11,586 nucleotides of DNA from Chloroflexota bacterium (GCA_022571575.1 JACZXN010000023.1:1-11586), one strand, 5' to 3'; shown: positions 1 to 6,140, numbered from the stretch's first letter. The notes: generated from the letters alone by a model not told the origin. Numbers and translations are program-made.

Positions 1-167
1 AGGGTGGCGTCGTCTTGGGCCGCCTCCAAGTACTCTTCGGAGACCCGCCAGAGGTCCGCGCGCCGCACCCTGGGCACGCCGGCGTTGGCCAAGGCCTCCC
101 GGTCGATCAACCAATCGGGTTGGGGATAACTGCCAACCACGGTGGTGCCAAGAAAGTTACCGTCCAT
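1..167 (-). CDS. MetE-like (cobalamin-independent methionine synthase C-terminal family) methyltransferase, N-terminal fragment
   Basis: The minus strand opens with ATG at 167-165, preceded by AAGGAG at 178-173 with a 5-nt spacer, and stays open to the window edge. Only 55 complete codons are present; the rest of the gene lies outside. The peptide has the pattern TTVVGSYPQP (residues 8-17), then DWLIDREAL, a VPRVR segment and LWRVSEEYLEAAQDDAT. This matches the start of the single-domain MetE/UROD-superfamily methyltransferases often labelled 5-methyltetrahydropteroyltriglutamate-homocysteine methyltransferase. In that family the zinc-binding and substrate residues lie further downstream and cannot be checked here. 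These proteins transfer methyl or alkyl groups to or from a thiol; the substrate is unknown, and a coenzyme-M-type epoxyalkane transferase relative is an alternative. A terminator-like hairpin lies 18 nt upstream, leaving no room for a promoter after it. Confidence 0.72.
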   Translation of the reverse strand, partial: MDGNFLGTTVVGSYPQPDWLIDREALANAGVPRVRRADLWRVSEEYLEAAQDDAT

Positions 168-185
168 GCCCGCTCCTTCACTAAC

Positions 186-213
186 AAAAAGCCCCCACTT
201 TCAGGCGGGGGCT
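186..213 (-). terminator. Intrinsic terminator after the VOC gene, directly upstream of the MetE-like gene
   Basis: Read on the minus strand, AGCCCCC (213-207) pairs perfectly with GGGGGCT (196-190) around a 10-nt loop. A run of five T (190-186) overlaps the stem base. It lies 25 nt past the VOC stop codon at 239. Only 18 nt separate the T-run from the next ATG (167), and these contain the Shine-Dalgarno site. It may therefore work as a partial terminator or attenuator of the MetE-like gene. Confidence 0.8.
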
Positions 214-238
214 AAATTCTGAAGTTTTCCAGGAGGTT

Positions 239-799
239 CTAATCGCTGGTCAGAGCAGGCTCCGGCGCTCTGGCGCTGATACGGCCCTGGATGTAGTTGT
301 CGCCCAGCCACTTTTCGATGGAGATCTCGGCCCGTTCTTGCATGGTGACGTCATCCTCGTTGCCAACGTCCCGCGTGAGACAGCAGAACTCCAGGGAGAT
401 CCCATTGGGGTCCTTCAGATAGATGGACTTGGCCCACTCATGGTCCACGATGTCGGTGACCGTCTGACCCTTATCGATCAACTCCACTCGCTTGGCCTCC
501 AGCGCGGCCACCGAGCCAGCCTCAAATGCGAAGTGATAGAACGGTCCTGGGACGCCCAGTCCCTCGTTGATGCCGGCGTCGTAATCCTTTGGTATCGCAT
601 CCACATTGTTGGGCTCCATGAAAGCCATCAGCTGGTCCCGTCCCACCTCGACGAACATGTGACGGATGTAACCGCCCTCTTTGATCTTGATGATGTCGCA
701 GCGGACCACCTTGAAACCCAGAACGTTCTCGTAGAAATCCCGGGTCTTGTCCAGGTCGTGAGTGGATAGACCGATGTGAGAGAAACCTTTGTTTGACAT
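239..799 (-). CDS. VOC-family protein (glyoxalase/extradiol dioxygenase-like)
   Basis: A 186-residue protein. The start is set at ATG 799-797 because AGGAGG lies 6 nt upstream; a longer frame to 862 would run over the promoter. Two beta-alpha-beta-beta-beta modules are visible: the first begins FSHIGLSTHDLDKTRDFY (about 6-24), the second FYHFAFEAGSV (about 88-97). It ends in the classic KDPNGISLEFCC segment (129-140). Candidate metal ligands are His8, His89 and Glu137, the two-His-one-Glu spacing of single-unit VOC enzymes such as FosA-type proteins. A charged tail (about 145-186) runs past the fold. VOC proteins catalyse metal-dependent isomerisation, epimerisation, dioxygenation or ring cleavage; the substrate here is unknown. 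Nearby catabolic genes make a role in aromatic or dicarbonyl turnover plausible. It has its own promoter (834-862) and a terminator, so it may be monocistronic. Confidence 0.88.
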   Translation of the reverse strand: MSNKGFSHIGLSTHDLDKTRDFYENVLGFKVVRCDIIKIKEGGYIRHMFVEVGRDQLMAFMEPNNVDAIPKDYDAGINEGLGVPGPFYHFAFEAGSVAALEAKRVELIDKGQTVTDIVDHEWAKSIYLKDPNGISLEFCCLTRDVGNEDDVTMQERAEISIEKWLGDNYIQGRISARAPEPALTSD

Positions 800-833
800 G
801 ATTGCCCTCCTGTAACAGCGACTTTGTTGTAAA

Positions 834-862
834 AGTTTAGCGGCGGAGAAATACCGCGTCAA
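834..862 (-). promoter_or_regulatory. Sigma-70-type promoter for the VOC gene at 239-799
   Basis: The minus strand has TTGACG (862-857, 5/6 match to the -35 consensus), exactly 17 nt, then TAAACT (839-834, 4/6 match to the -10). Transcription would start near 827 and give a leader of about 28 nt before the ATG at 799. The same GATTGACGC core recurs in the candidate promoter of the dienelactone hydrolase gene. Confidence 0.5.
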
Positions 863-910
863 TCAACGGTGATTCCCCGATGGTTCCGCGCCGAGAATAT
901 TTGGAGCGTC

Positions 911-938
911 CGTCGTTACGGTGGAGGCCGGAACGACG
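911..938. repeat. Short imperfect hairpin beside inverted-repeat element 1
   Basis: CGTCGTT (911-917) pairs with AACGACG (932-938). After one mismatch, CGG (919-921) pairs with CCG (928-930) around a 6-nt loop. It shares a GGCCGGAACG core with the hairpin at 6141-6168, which also sits next to an inverted-repeat element. This suggests a family of dispersed palindromic repeats. Confidence 0.5.
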
Positions 939-940
939 AA

Positions 941-1080
941 GTAGGGGCGGGTTTCTAACCTGCCCTGTTCGAGTGAGGTCAAACAATCTCAGAAGCCGTA
1001 ATGGCGGCACTTCGAGACGTTGTCTCCTTCATTCGAGAATCAGTCTACCCATGCCGGGCGGGTTGGAAACCCGCCCCTAC
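941..1080. repeat. Intergenic inverted-repeat pair, copy 1 (REPIN/MITE-like)
   Basis: The 333-nt gap between the VOC gene and the UGSC-partner gene holds no credible gene. It carries two 25-nt arms (941-965 and 1056-1080) that are inverted copies of each other with two mismatches, separated by 90 nt. Each arm is itself a hairpin: in the right arm, GGGCGGGTT and AACCCGCCC pair around a 3-nt loop. The outer ends are GTAGGGG and CCCCTAC. A near-identical arrangement occurs at 5981-6133. Two inverted palindromes flanking a short spacer is the architecture of REPINs, which are non-autonomous repeats mobilised in trans. Confidence 0.7.
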
Positions 1081-1132
1081 GTCCACGGAATGACAGAGGG
1101 TGGTATAGGCGTCAACAAAGAATCGAGAGACC

Positions 1133-2164
1133 CTATACCCGCCGAATCTCCCTGGTCGCCGAGTGGGTTGTGCCGCCGAAGGTGGGCACCCACGACGAAT
1201 GTTTGCCGGGGCCGCCCAGGACGATGATCATGAGCAGGTCCGGTTCCACCACCATGGGCACCGGGCCGTCTGGTATCTTCCCAAATCTTTCCATCATGGT
1301 CTCATGGGTGTACCGCTCCAGGGGGATGCGGGCGTTTTTGTGCAGCCATTCCCTGATCTCCCGCTTGCCGAAGCCGTCGTTGGCGATGGTGGCGGCATGC
1401 TCCGGGCCCAGGGCCAGCAGGGTCTCGCCGCCGGTGTAGGCGTTGTTGGCCCCGGTGATTGAAATGGCCCCGGAGATGATGGTCAGGATGTCCTCGGCGG
1501 TGCTGCCCGAGTGGTCGTTGATGTTGTGAGGCGGCTCACCGGCGAGGACGGTCACCGTGCTCTGGCCGGCCCGAAAACCCCGTTCGATGTGCAGGGGTTC
1601 CCACGGGTTGGCCTCTTCATTCTCCGCCACGCAGTAGGTGTATTTCGATGGCGCGCCCTGGGTGGACATGTCCCCCACCCCGGGATAGGCCCCGCCCACG
1701 TTGAGTTGCACCAGCCGCACCGCCCGGCCGATGGTGGCGTTGGCCTGCCAGCCGGGGCCGTAGGCGCCGGAACCCCCATGCAGGCCAATTTCGTCGCAGA
1801 TCGGTCCGTTGACGATGATGAGGGGGGCGCAAGGGTGGGTGGTGGCCTGGATGGCGTAGAGATTGAACACCGGGTCGCACATGGCTTCCACCGCGGCGAT
1901 GACCACGGGCAGGTACTCGGGCCGGCACCCCGCCATGACCGAATTCACGGCCAGCTTCTCCACCGTGGCCGAGCCCCAATTGGGCGGTATCTCGCCGATG
2001 ACGTCCTGAGGACTCAGGGGAGTCGCCGCCAGCATGGCCTCCACCCGCTCCGTGGTGGGCGGGACCACCGGCAGGCCGTCAGTCCAGCCGCGCTCCAGAT
2101 ATAGGCTCTGGACCGCCTCAAAATCGTCGTCCACTTCCAGTCTGGCGGATATTAGATCAGGCAA
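1133..2164 (-). CDS. UGSC-associated conserved protein (presumed partner of the selenoprotein)
   Basis: A 343-residue protein starting at TTG (2164-2162). This start is supported by GGAGG 6 nt upstream, and the sequence is family-like from the first residues. Recognisable blocks are WTDGLPVVPPT (27-37), AGCRPEY (78-84), ENEEANPWEPLH (181-192), PHNINDH (212-218), GPEHAATIANDGF (253-265) and VLGGPGKHSSW (315-325). Cysteines are at 80, 96, 112, 123 and 178. From memory, this family is found beside or fused to UGSC-domain proteins and is sometimes loosely labelled thiol-disulfide isomerase or oxidoreductase; no biochemical function is known to me. I see no signal peptide or membrane span, so it is probably cytoplasmic. 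It follows the selenoprotein gene in the same direction, 78 nt away, with a terminator-like hairpin between them. The stop is TAG at 1135-1133. Confidence 0.75.
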   Translation of the reverse strand: MPDLISARLEVDDDFEAVQSLYLERGWTDGLPVVPPTTERVEAMLAATPLSPQDVIGEIPPNWGSATVEKLAVNSVMAGCRPEYLPVVIAAVEAMCDPVFNLYAIQATTHPCAPLIIVNGPICDEIGLHGGSGAYGPGWQANATIGRAVRLVQLNVGGAYPGVGDMSTQGAPSKYTYCVAENEEANPWEPLHIERGFRAGQSTVTVLAGEPPHNINDHSGSTAEDILTIISGAISITGANNAYTGGETLLALGPEHAATIANDGFGKREIREWLHKNARIPLERYTHETMMERFGKIPDGPVPMVVEPDLLMIIVLGGPGKHSSWVPTFGGTTHSATREIRRV

Positions 2165-2182
2165 TGTGTGCCTCCATAAGCT

Positions 2183-2220
2183 TGGAAAAGATAAGGGCGG
2201 CCCATGTGCGGGGCCGCCCT
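2183..2220 (-). terminator. Terminator or attenuator hairpin between the selenoprotein gene and its partner
   Basis: On the minus strand AGGGCGGCCC (2220-2211) pairs perfectly with GGGCCGCCCT (2203-2194) around a 7-nt loop, followed by TATCTTTT. It begins 22 nt past the TAG-type end of the selenoprotein gene. Its T-rich tail stops about 8 nt before the GGAGG Shine-Dalgarno site of the next gene. With no space for a promoter between, the partner gene probably depends on partial readthrough. Confidence 0.75.
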
Positions 2221-2242
2221 CTGTGTCAGACTAAAAACCGGC

Positions 2243-2791
2243 CTAACGGTGTCCGGTCAAACCCTGGACCACCTGTTCCAGCAGTCCGTCGGCCTTGCTC
2301 AGGAGTTCCTCGGCCCGCAGCCCGCCAAAGGGGTGTTCCGCGATGGCCATGGTCAGTTCCGGCATCCCAAGGGAACGCCGCTCCACCTCAGCCAGGCGCT
2401 TGAAGCGGTCGGTGCCCACCACCACGGTGCGGACCCCCCGCTTCTCCAGTTCCACCGCGTCGTGGATACTCCACGACGTGCACGACCCTCAATCCGCCAG
2501 GCCGACGATCACCGCCTGGACCGATCCGGCCAGTTCGTCCAGCAACGAGTCCTCAGCGGGGAGAGAGGCCCTGGGTTTGCGCCGGTGGATGACGTCCGCG
2601 ATCTCATATTTCTCCCGCAGCAGCTTCTCCAACCGTTCAAAGAGGAGGTTGCCGTTGGGCTTGCTGTTCCACAGGAACCCAAGGGACTGCCCGCCCAGGC
2701 CGTCCAGCGCCGGGGCCATGGCCTGCAGCATCTCTCTGGGCGCGGCGGTGGGGTCCAGGACGATCAATTTGGGTCTATCAGTGGTGGTCAT
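2243..2791 (-). CDS. UGSC-family selenoprotein with in-frame TGA read as selenocysteine
   Basis: One 182-residue gene, split in a standard reading at TGA 2491-2489. ATG at 2791-2789 follows AAGGTG by 4 nt. The first 100 codons end in VIVGLAD; the TGA is codon 101; then GSCTSWSIHDAVELEKRG continues in the same frame to the stop at 2243. The result is DUGSC (100-104), the hallmark of the UGSC family, in which U is selenocysteine and UxxC resembles a thioredoxin-type redox pair (Sec101/Cys104). A perfect hairpin at 2458-2478 fits a bacterial SECIS element. If the TGA were a true stop, the remaining 81 codons would lack a start with a Shine-Dalgarno site, and the family motif would be cut exactly at its catalytic residue. 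Function is probably thiol/selenol redox chemistry; the substrate is unknown. SelA, SelB and SelC must be encoded elsewhere in the genome. It has a candidate promoter at 2836-2864. Confidence 0.9.
2458..2478 (-). promoter_or_regulatory. Bacterial SECIS element in the selenoprotein mRNA
   Basis: On the minus strand CGTCGTGG (2478-2471) pairs perfectly with CCACGACG (2465-2458) around the 5-nt loop AGTAT. The loop begins after 18 nt from the TGA, and its second base is G. These match the published bacterial SECIS rules as I recall them: UGA-to-loop distance of about 16-37 nt, a small apical loop, and a G in the first two loop positions. The element is coding, as is normal in bacteria, and would bind SelB. 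Confidence 0.85.
2489..2491 (-). other. Selenocysteine codon (TGA) of the UGSC motif
   Basis: An in-frame TGA, codon 101 of the gene at 2243-2791, placed at the U of the U-G-S-C motif and followed by GGG TCG TGC. Cysteine-containing homologues would have TGC or TGT here. Confidence 0.88.
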
Positions 2792-2835
2792 GTTTCACCT
2801 TGGTCTGGCCTGTTTGAGGCCAAGATACCGCCCGA

Positions 2836-2864
2836 AGGCTAGGGCCTGCCGATTTTCATGTCAA
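2836..2864 (-). promoter_or_regulatory. Candidate promoter for the selenoprotein gene
   Basis: The minus strand carries a perfect TTGACA (2864-2859), a 17-nt spacer and TAGCCT (2841-2836). The -10 is weak (3/6), but the T, A and final T are kept. It lies in the 95-nt gap between the ThDP-enzyme stop (2887) and the selenoprotein ATG (2791). With the hairpin at 2183-2220, it would make the selenoprotein gene a unit of its own. Confidence 0.35.
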
Positions 2865-2886
2865 GCAGGCGTTGGGCAGCTTGGCC

Positions 2887-4497
2887 TTACGATGGCCTGA
2901 AGAACGGCGACGGCATGGGGCCCACGGGCACCTCGATCAGGACCGGGGCGTCCAGGGTCAACGCCTCTTTGAGGGTGGACTCCAACTCGGCCGGCCCGCT
3001 GGCCAATAAGCCCCTGACGCCGTAGGCTTCCGCCAGCTTCACGAAGTTGGGGTTGTGCAGGTCCGCGCCGATGACGCGGCCCTTGAACTGGTTCATCTGG
3101 TCGCGTTTCACGTTCCCAAAGGCGTTGTCGTTGAACACCACCACCACCACGTTGATATTGTGCGCCACGGCGGTGGACATCTCTTGGGAGTTAAACATGA
3201 AGCCGCCGTCTCCCGAAAGACAGACCACAGCCTTGTCCGGCTGGGCGACCTTGGCCCCCAATGCGGTGGGATAGGCGTAGCCCAGGTTTCCGGAGTAGGA
3301 CGAGGTTATGAAGGTGCGGGGCTCGTAGACCGGGTAGTGGGCCCGGCTGTAGTAGCCCAATTGGGTCATGCCGGAGATCAAGATGCCGTCTTCGGGCATG
3401 GCTCTCCGGACCGCTTCCAAGAGCTCTCCCTGGGGTTCGACCTTGATGATGTCGTCAGAACGCTGGGCCTTCTGCGCCGCCACCTCCGCGGTCCGGTCTG
3501 CCCGCGCCTGGGTCTTGGCCGAAAGGGCGGTGAGCAGGTCCTCCATGGTGAGGCGGGCGTCGCCCTCCACCTTGAGGGTGTTCTCGTAATGACGCCCCAG
3601 TTCTTCGGGGTCCACGTCGATCTGGATGACCTGCTGGCCGTCGATCCATTGGGAGGTGACCAGCCTGGTCCCCACGGCCAGAATCACGTCGTGGCCGGAT
3701 TCCTTCCTGGCGATGGTGTCGTTGCGCAGCCACAGCGCGCCCAGGGCCAAGGGATGGTGGTCCGAGATGGCTCCCTTGCCCTCGGCGGTGGTGACCACCG
3801 GGGCCTGGAGGTACTCGGCCAGCTTGGTCAGGGCTTCCGAGCCCTGGGACGAGATCACGCCGCCTCCGGCCCAGATCAGCGGATTGGACGCGCCGGCCAG
3901 GGCCTCGGCGGCCGCTTCTATCTGTTCCGCGTTGGCGGCCACGGGGCGGGGCGCCTCCGGTTCCAGCAGTTCCACGTCGGCCACTTCCGCCAGCGTCTCC
4001 GGGGGAATCTCGATCTCAACCGGCCTGGGGCGGCCGTTCTTCAGGTGGTGAAAAGCTTGGTGGACCGCCTCGGGCACTTCCGCCGGGTCCATGATCCGGT
4101 GGGCCCACTTGGTGACCGGTCTGATGGCATCCAGTTGGTCGTTCACCTCGTGGAGCATGCCGCGGTCGCCGCCGATCTCGTCTCGCTCGATCTGTCCGCA
4201 GACCACCAGCACCGGCGAGGATGCGGCGTAGGCGGTGGAGATGCCCGACGATGCGTTCAGCAGGCCGGGTCCGGGCACCATCATCGCGGTGCCGATCTCC
4301 CCGCTGGCGCGGGCGTAGCCGTCGGCCATGTAGCCGGTGGCCTGCTCGTGGCGCACCGTGATGAACCGGATGCCCGGTTCGTCGTACAGCCCGTCCAGCA
4401 TGTGGTAGAGCTGGACACCGGGCAGTCCGAAAATCACTCGGACACCCTCCCGGTATAGGGACTTGGCCAACGCCTGTCCGCCGGTCATCTTAACCAT
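2887..4497 (-). CDS. Thiamine-diphosphate-dependent enzyme, acetolactate-synthase-like
   Basis: A 536-residue three-domain ThDP enzyme. The N-terminal Pyr domain contains FGLPGVQLYHMLDGL (23-37) and RHEQATGYMADGYAR (49-63). Glu51 there is the residue that activates the cofactor by protonating the ring. A central domain spans about 190-330. The C-terminal PP domain has LSGDGGFMFN (427-436) and ends the ThDP/Mg motif with FNDNAFGN (455-462). The fold is that of acetolactate synthase, benzoylformate decarboxylase and related 2-keto-acid enzymes. Nothing shows which reaction it carries out. No ilvN-like regulatory subunit or other branched-chain amino acid gene is near, so biosynthetic IlvB is unlikely. 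It lies 65 nt after a VOC gene and is probably transcribed with it. AAAGGA sits about 11 nt upstream of the ATG; a second ATG three codons in is an alternative start. Confidence 0.87.
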   Translation of the reverse strand: MVKMTGGQALAKSLYREGVRVIFGLPGVQLYHMLDGLYDEPGIRFITVRHEQATGYMADGYARASGEIGTAMMVPGPGLLNASSGISTAYAASSPVLVVCGQIERDEIGGDRGMLHEVNDQLDAIRPVTKWAHRIMDPAEVPEAVHQAFHHLKNGRPRPVEIEIPPETLAEVADVELLEPEAPRPVAANAEQIEAAAEALAGASNPLIWAGGGVISSQGSEALTKLAEYLQAPVVTTAEGKGAISDHHPLALGALWLRNDTIARKESGHDVILAVGTRLVTSQWIDGQQVIQIDVDPEELGRHYENTLKVEGDARLTMEDLLTALSAKTQARADRTAEVAAQKAQRSDDIIKVEPQGELLEAVRRAMPEDGILISGMTQLGYYSRAHYPVYEPRTFITSSYSGNLGYAYPTALGAKVAQPDKAVVCLSGDGGFMFNSQEMSTAVAHNINVVVVVFNDNAFGNVKRDQMNQFKGRVIGADLHNPNFVKLAEAYGVRGLLASGPAELESTLKEALTLDAPVLIEVPVGPMPSPFFRPS

Positions 4498-4562
4498 ATC
4501 GCTAAATTTCCTTTATCTGACTAAATTGATCCCGTGTCCGAATACGCCTATACCCCATGCGG

Positions 4563-5021
4563 TTAAGGAGTGTTGAACTGCACCAGGATGCCGTCGGGGT
4601 CGCGGACGTAGATGCTCCGGATCTCGCCGTTGGCGTCGGTGTAGGACTCCCTGGACCCGGCCAGTTCATACCCTTTGGCCGCCAATTCGTCGGCCAAACC
4701 GGCCACATCGGCGACGCCAAAGGATATGTGGCTGATGCCCACCTGGTCAAGCATGATGGGTTTGCCGTCGGCTTGCTCACCCGGATGGCTGGTCAGAGTC
4801 AGGGTGGGGGTTGCGCCGTCGCCGTAGGCCAGGCTGACCCAATGGCGGGTGTTGCGTTCCAGCGCGTAGTTGTCCAGCCGCGCCGTCTGGGTGCCGCCCT
4901 CGGTGATGTCGGTGATCTTCTCGCCGATCACCTTCATCCCCAGGGCGTCCCGGTAGAATTTCAGGGACTCCGCCATGTCCCGGACGCACACGCCGACGTG
5001 GGTTACACAGGTTGCTTCCAT
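4563..5021 (-). CDS. VOC-family protein with Gln at the usual Glu metal-ligand position
   Basis: A 152-residue protein; ATG at 5021 with GAGGAG about 10 nt upstream. It has two VOC modules: CVTHVGVCVRDMAESLKFY (5-23) opens the first and GISHISFGVADV (95-106) the second, ending in RDPDGILVQFN (140-150). By the usual pattern the metal ligands would be His8, His98 and an acidic residue at 148, but position 148 is Gln (CAG codon). It may still bind metal with altered geometry, or act as a binding or non-catalytic protein. It lies between an alpha/beta hydrolase (gap 50 nt) and a ThDP enzyme (gap 65 nt), all in the same direction, which suggests one operon. The substrate is unknown. Confidence 0.85.
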   Translation of the reverse strand: MEATCVTHVGVCVRDMAESLKFYRDALGMKVIGEKITDITEGGTQTARLDNYALERNTRHWVSLAYGDGATPTLTLTSHPGEQADGKPIMLDQVGISHISFGVADVAGLADELAAKGYELAGSRESYTDANGEIRSIYVRDPDGILVQFNTP

Positions 5022-5071
5022 CTCAATCAGGCTCCTCTAACCGTAAACTGTGGGCAGTACGGCTCTCTATT

Positions 5072-5854
5072 TCACCCAAAAATAAAATCCCGGATGGCTG
5101 TGAAGTATTCGTCCATCCCTTTGAAGAGCAGGTCGTTATGGCCCGCCCCGGCGACCGTCAGCATCTTTTTGTTGGTGGAGGCGAAACTCCGGAACATCTC
5201 CTCGGCGTCTGCGAGGGGCGCCAGCGCGTCCACCTCACCGTGGATCACCAGCACCGGGATGGATATCGACGCCGCCTTGGCCCGGTAGGCTTCCTCCAAT
5301 TCAGACGCCTGCTGGGGGCCCAGCCCTCCGGTGAACTGACCCAGGCTGGGCCGCCCGCTTTCTATGATCACGCCATTGATGGCCGGGTCCTCCTTGGCGG
5401 CCAGTTCAAAGGCGGAATGCCGCCCCATGGAGCGGCCCATCACGTAGACGGGCCCCTGAAAACCGCTGGCTCCCAGCACGATCCGCATGGCCTCAAGCAC
5501 GGTGTTGGCGTCGGAGAGCATGGTGGTGAAGGACGGAGATCCGCCGCTCTTCCCGTACCCCCGGTAGTCGGCCACGAAGAAGTTGACGCCGATCTGGTTG
5601 TACATGGGAGCGATGGAGTCATAGTCGATGGCCGTCTCACCGTTGCCGTAGAAGAACAGTATGGTGGGGCTGTTATTGCCCACCGGAAAGAACCGGCAGG
5701 ACAGGCCGATATCTTCGTCGTCACCACCGGCGCCACTAACGTTTACCGTGTAGTCCTGCACCCCCTCCGGAGTGGGCGTCCAGCCCTGCCGGGGGTAGAA
5801 GGAGTTCATGGATATGTTGGGGTCGTCCAGAGCCGAGTAGTCCACTTGGGCCAT
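5072..5854 (-). CDS. Alpha/beta hydrolase (ABHD/Bem46-like serine hydrolase)
   Basis: A 260-residue protein. The canonical fold is clear: LFFYGNGETAIDYDS (67-80) carries the oxyanion loop, and FFVADYRGYGKSGGSP (92-107) follows. The nucleophile elbow GRSMG gives Ser142. VIHGEVDALAP (203-213) gives Asp209 as the acid, and GAGHNDLL (236-243) gives His239. This complete triad, with YRGYGKS and the HGxxD block, resembles the ABHD12/13/Bem46 group more than dienelactone hydrolases. It probably cleaves an ester or amide; the substrate is unknown. There is no signal peptide. The Shine-Dalgarno site is weak (AAGTGAG, over 10 nt from the ATG). It is the first gene of the likely run hydrolase, VOC, ThDP enzyme, with the repeat element at 5981-6168 upstream. 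Confidence 0.87.
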   Translation of the reverse strand: MAQVDYSALDDPNISMNSFYPRQGWTPTPEGVQDYTVNVSGAGGDDEDIGLSCRFFPVGNNSPTILFFYGNGETAIDYDSIAPMYNQIGVNFFVADYRGYGKSGGSPSFTTMLSDANTVLEAMRIVLGASGFQGPVYVMGRSMGRHSAFELAAKEDPAINGVIIESGRPSLGQFTGGLGPQQASELEEAYRAKAASISIPVLVIHGEVDALAPLADAEEMFRSFASTNKKMLTVAGAGHNDLLFKGMDEYFTAIRDFIFG

Positions 5855-5980
5855 GTTTAAAACTCACTTCGAAATTTGGCCGCGCCGCCGCATACCGAAA
5901 CCCAGATCGGCTACGTTAGCCAAGCATAACTACATGAGAGCATACTGGATAGTTCTTTTCATTCGCGAAATCTCCGCCTC

Positions 5981-6133
5981 GTAGGCGCGGGTTTTCAACC
6001 CGCCGCATCCCTCGTAAACCACGCTCCTGCCGGGAAAGAACTTCGTGGGCCGGTACAGCTTTCCCCTATCGCCATATTCGGTTCAATTACAACCCCGGCA
6101 AAGTAACGGGGCGGGTTGGAAACCCGCGCCTAC
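5981..6133. repeat. Intergenic inverted-repeat pair, copy 2 (REPIN/MITE-like)
   Basis: The 326-nt gap 5855-6180 has no credible gene. Two 24-nt arms (5981-6004 and 6110-6133) are inverted copies with one mismatch, 105 nt apart. Each arm folds as GGCGGGTT pairing with AACCCGCC around 3 nt. The arms match those at 941-1080 almost base for base; the constant difference is GTAGGC here against GTAGGG there. The spacer differs from that of copy 1, so the arms rather than the core are the conserved unit. An 8-bp palindrome TTCGCGAA lies just left (5962-5969). Confidence 0.7.
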
Positions 6134-6140
6134 GGCCATT

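Noticed and set aside
15..215. 66-codon plus-strand frame at the left end
   Set aside because: It is opposite the MetE-like start and runs through the terminator hairpin; the minus-strand reading has the family motif and a good Shine-Dalgarno site.
941..1080. CRISPR array from the repeated GGGCGGGTT-type units
   Set aside because: Only two units in inverted, not direct, orientation, with no regular spacers and no cas genes.
880..1439. Plus-strand frames at 880-1227 and 1020-1439
   Set aside because: They span the inverted repeats and the end of the partner gene, have low-complexity translations and no supporting start signals.
2243..2791. Reading the split frames at 2243-2791 as a pseudogene or sequencing error
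   Set aside because: The stop is specifically TGA at the family's selenocysteine position and is followed by a well-placed SECIS hairpin. Random decay would not produce this combination.
3055..4458. 467-codon plus-strand open frame opposite the ThDP-enzyme gene
   Set aside because: It is the antisense shadow of a clear ThDP enzyme; its product is rich in His/Gly/Arg/Val with no recognisable family and no Shine-Dalgarno site. GC-rich coding DNA often leaves such frames open.
2887..4497. Naming the ThDP enzyme ilvB (biosynthetic acetolactate synthase)
   Set aside because: The fold fits, but there are no neighbouring ilv genes or regulatory subunit, and the family includes many decarboxylases and lyases of other specificity.
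5072..5074. Other gene-ending TGA codons (5072, 6181, 7147) as possible selenocysteine sites
   Set aside because: These proteins already have full family length and complete active sites before the TGA, and no SECIS-like hairpin follows at the right distance.
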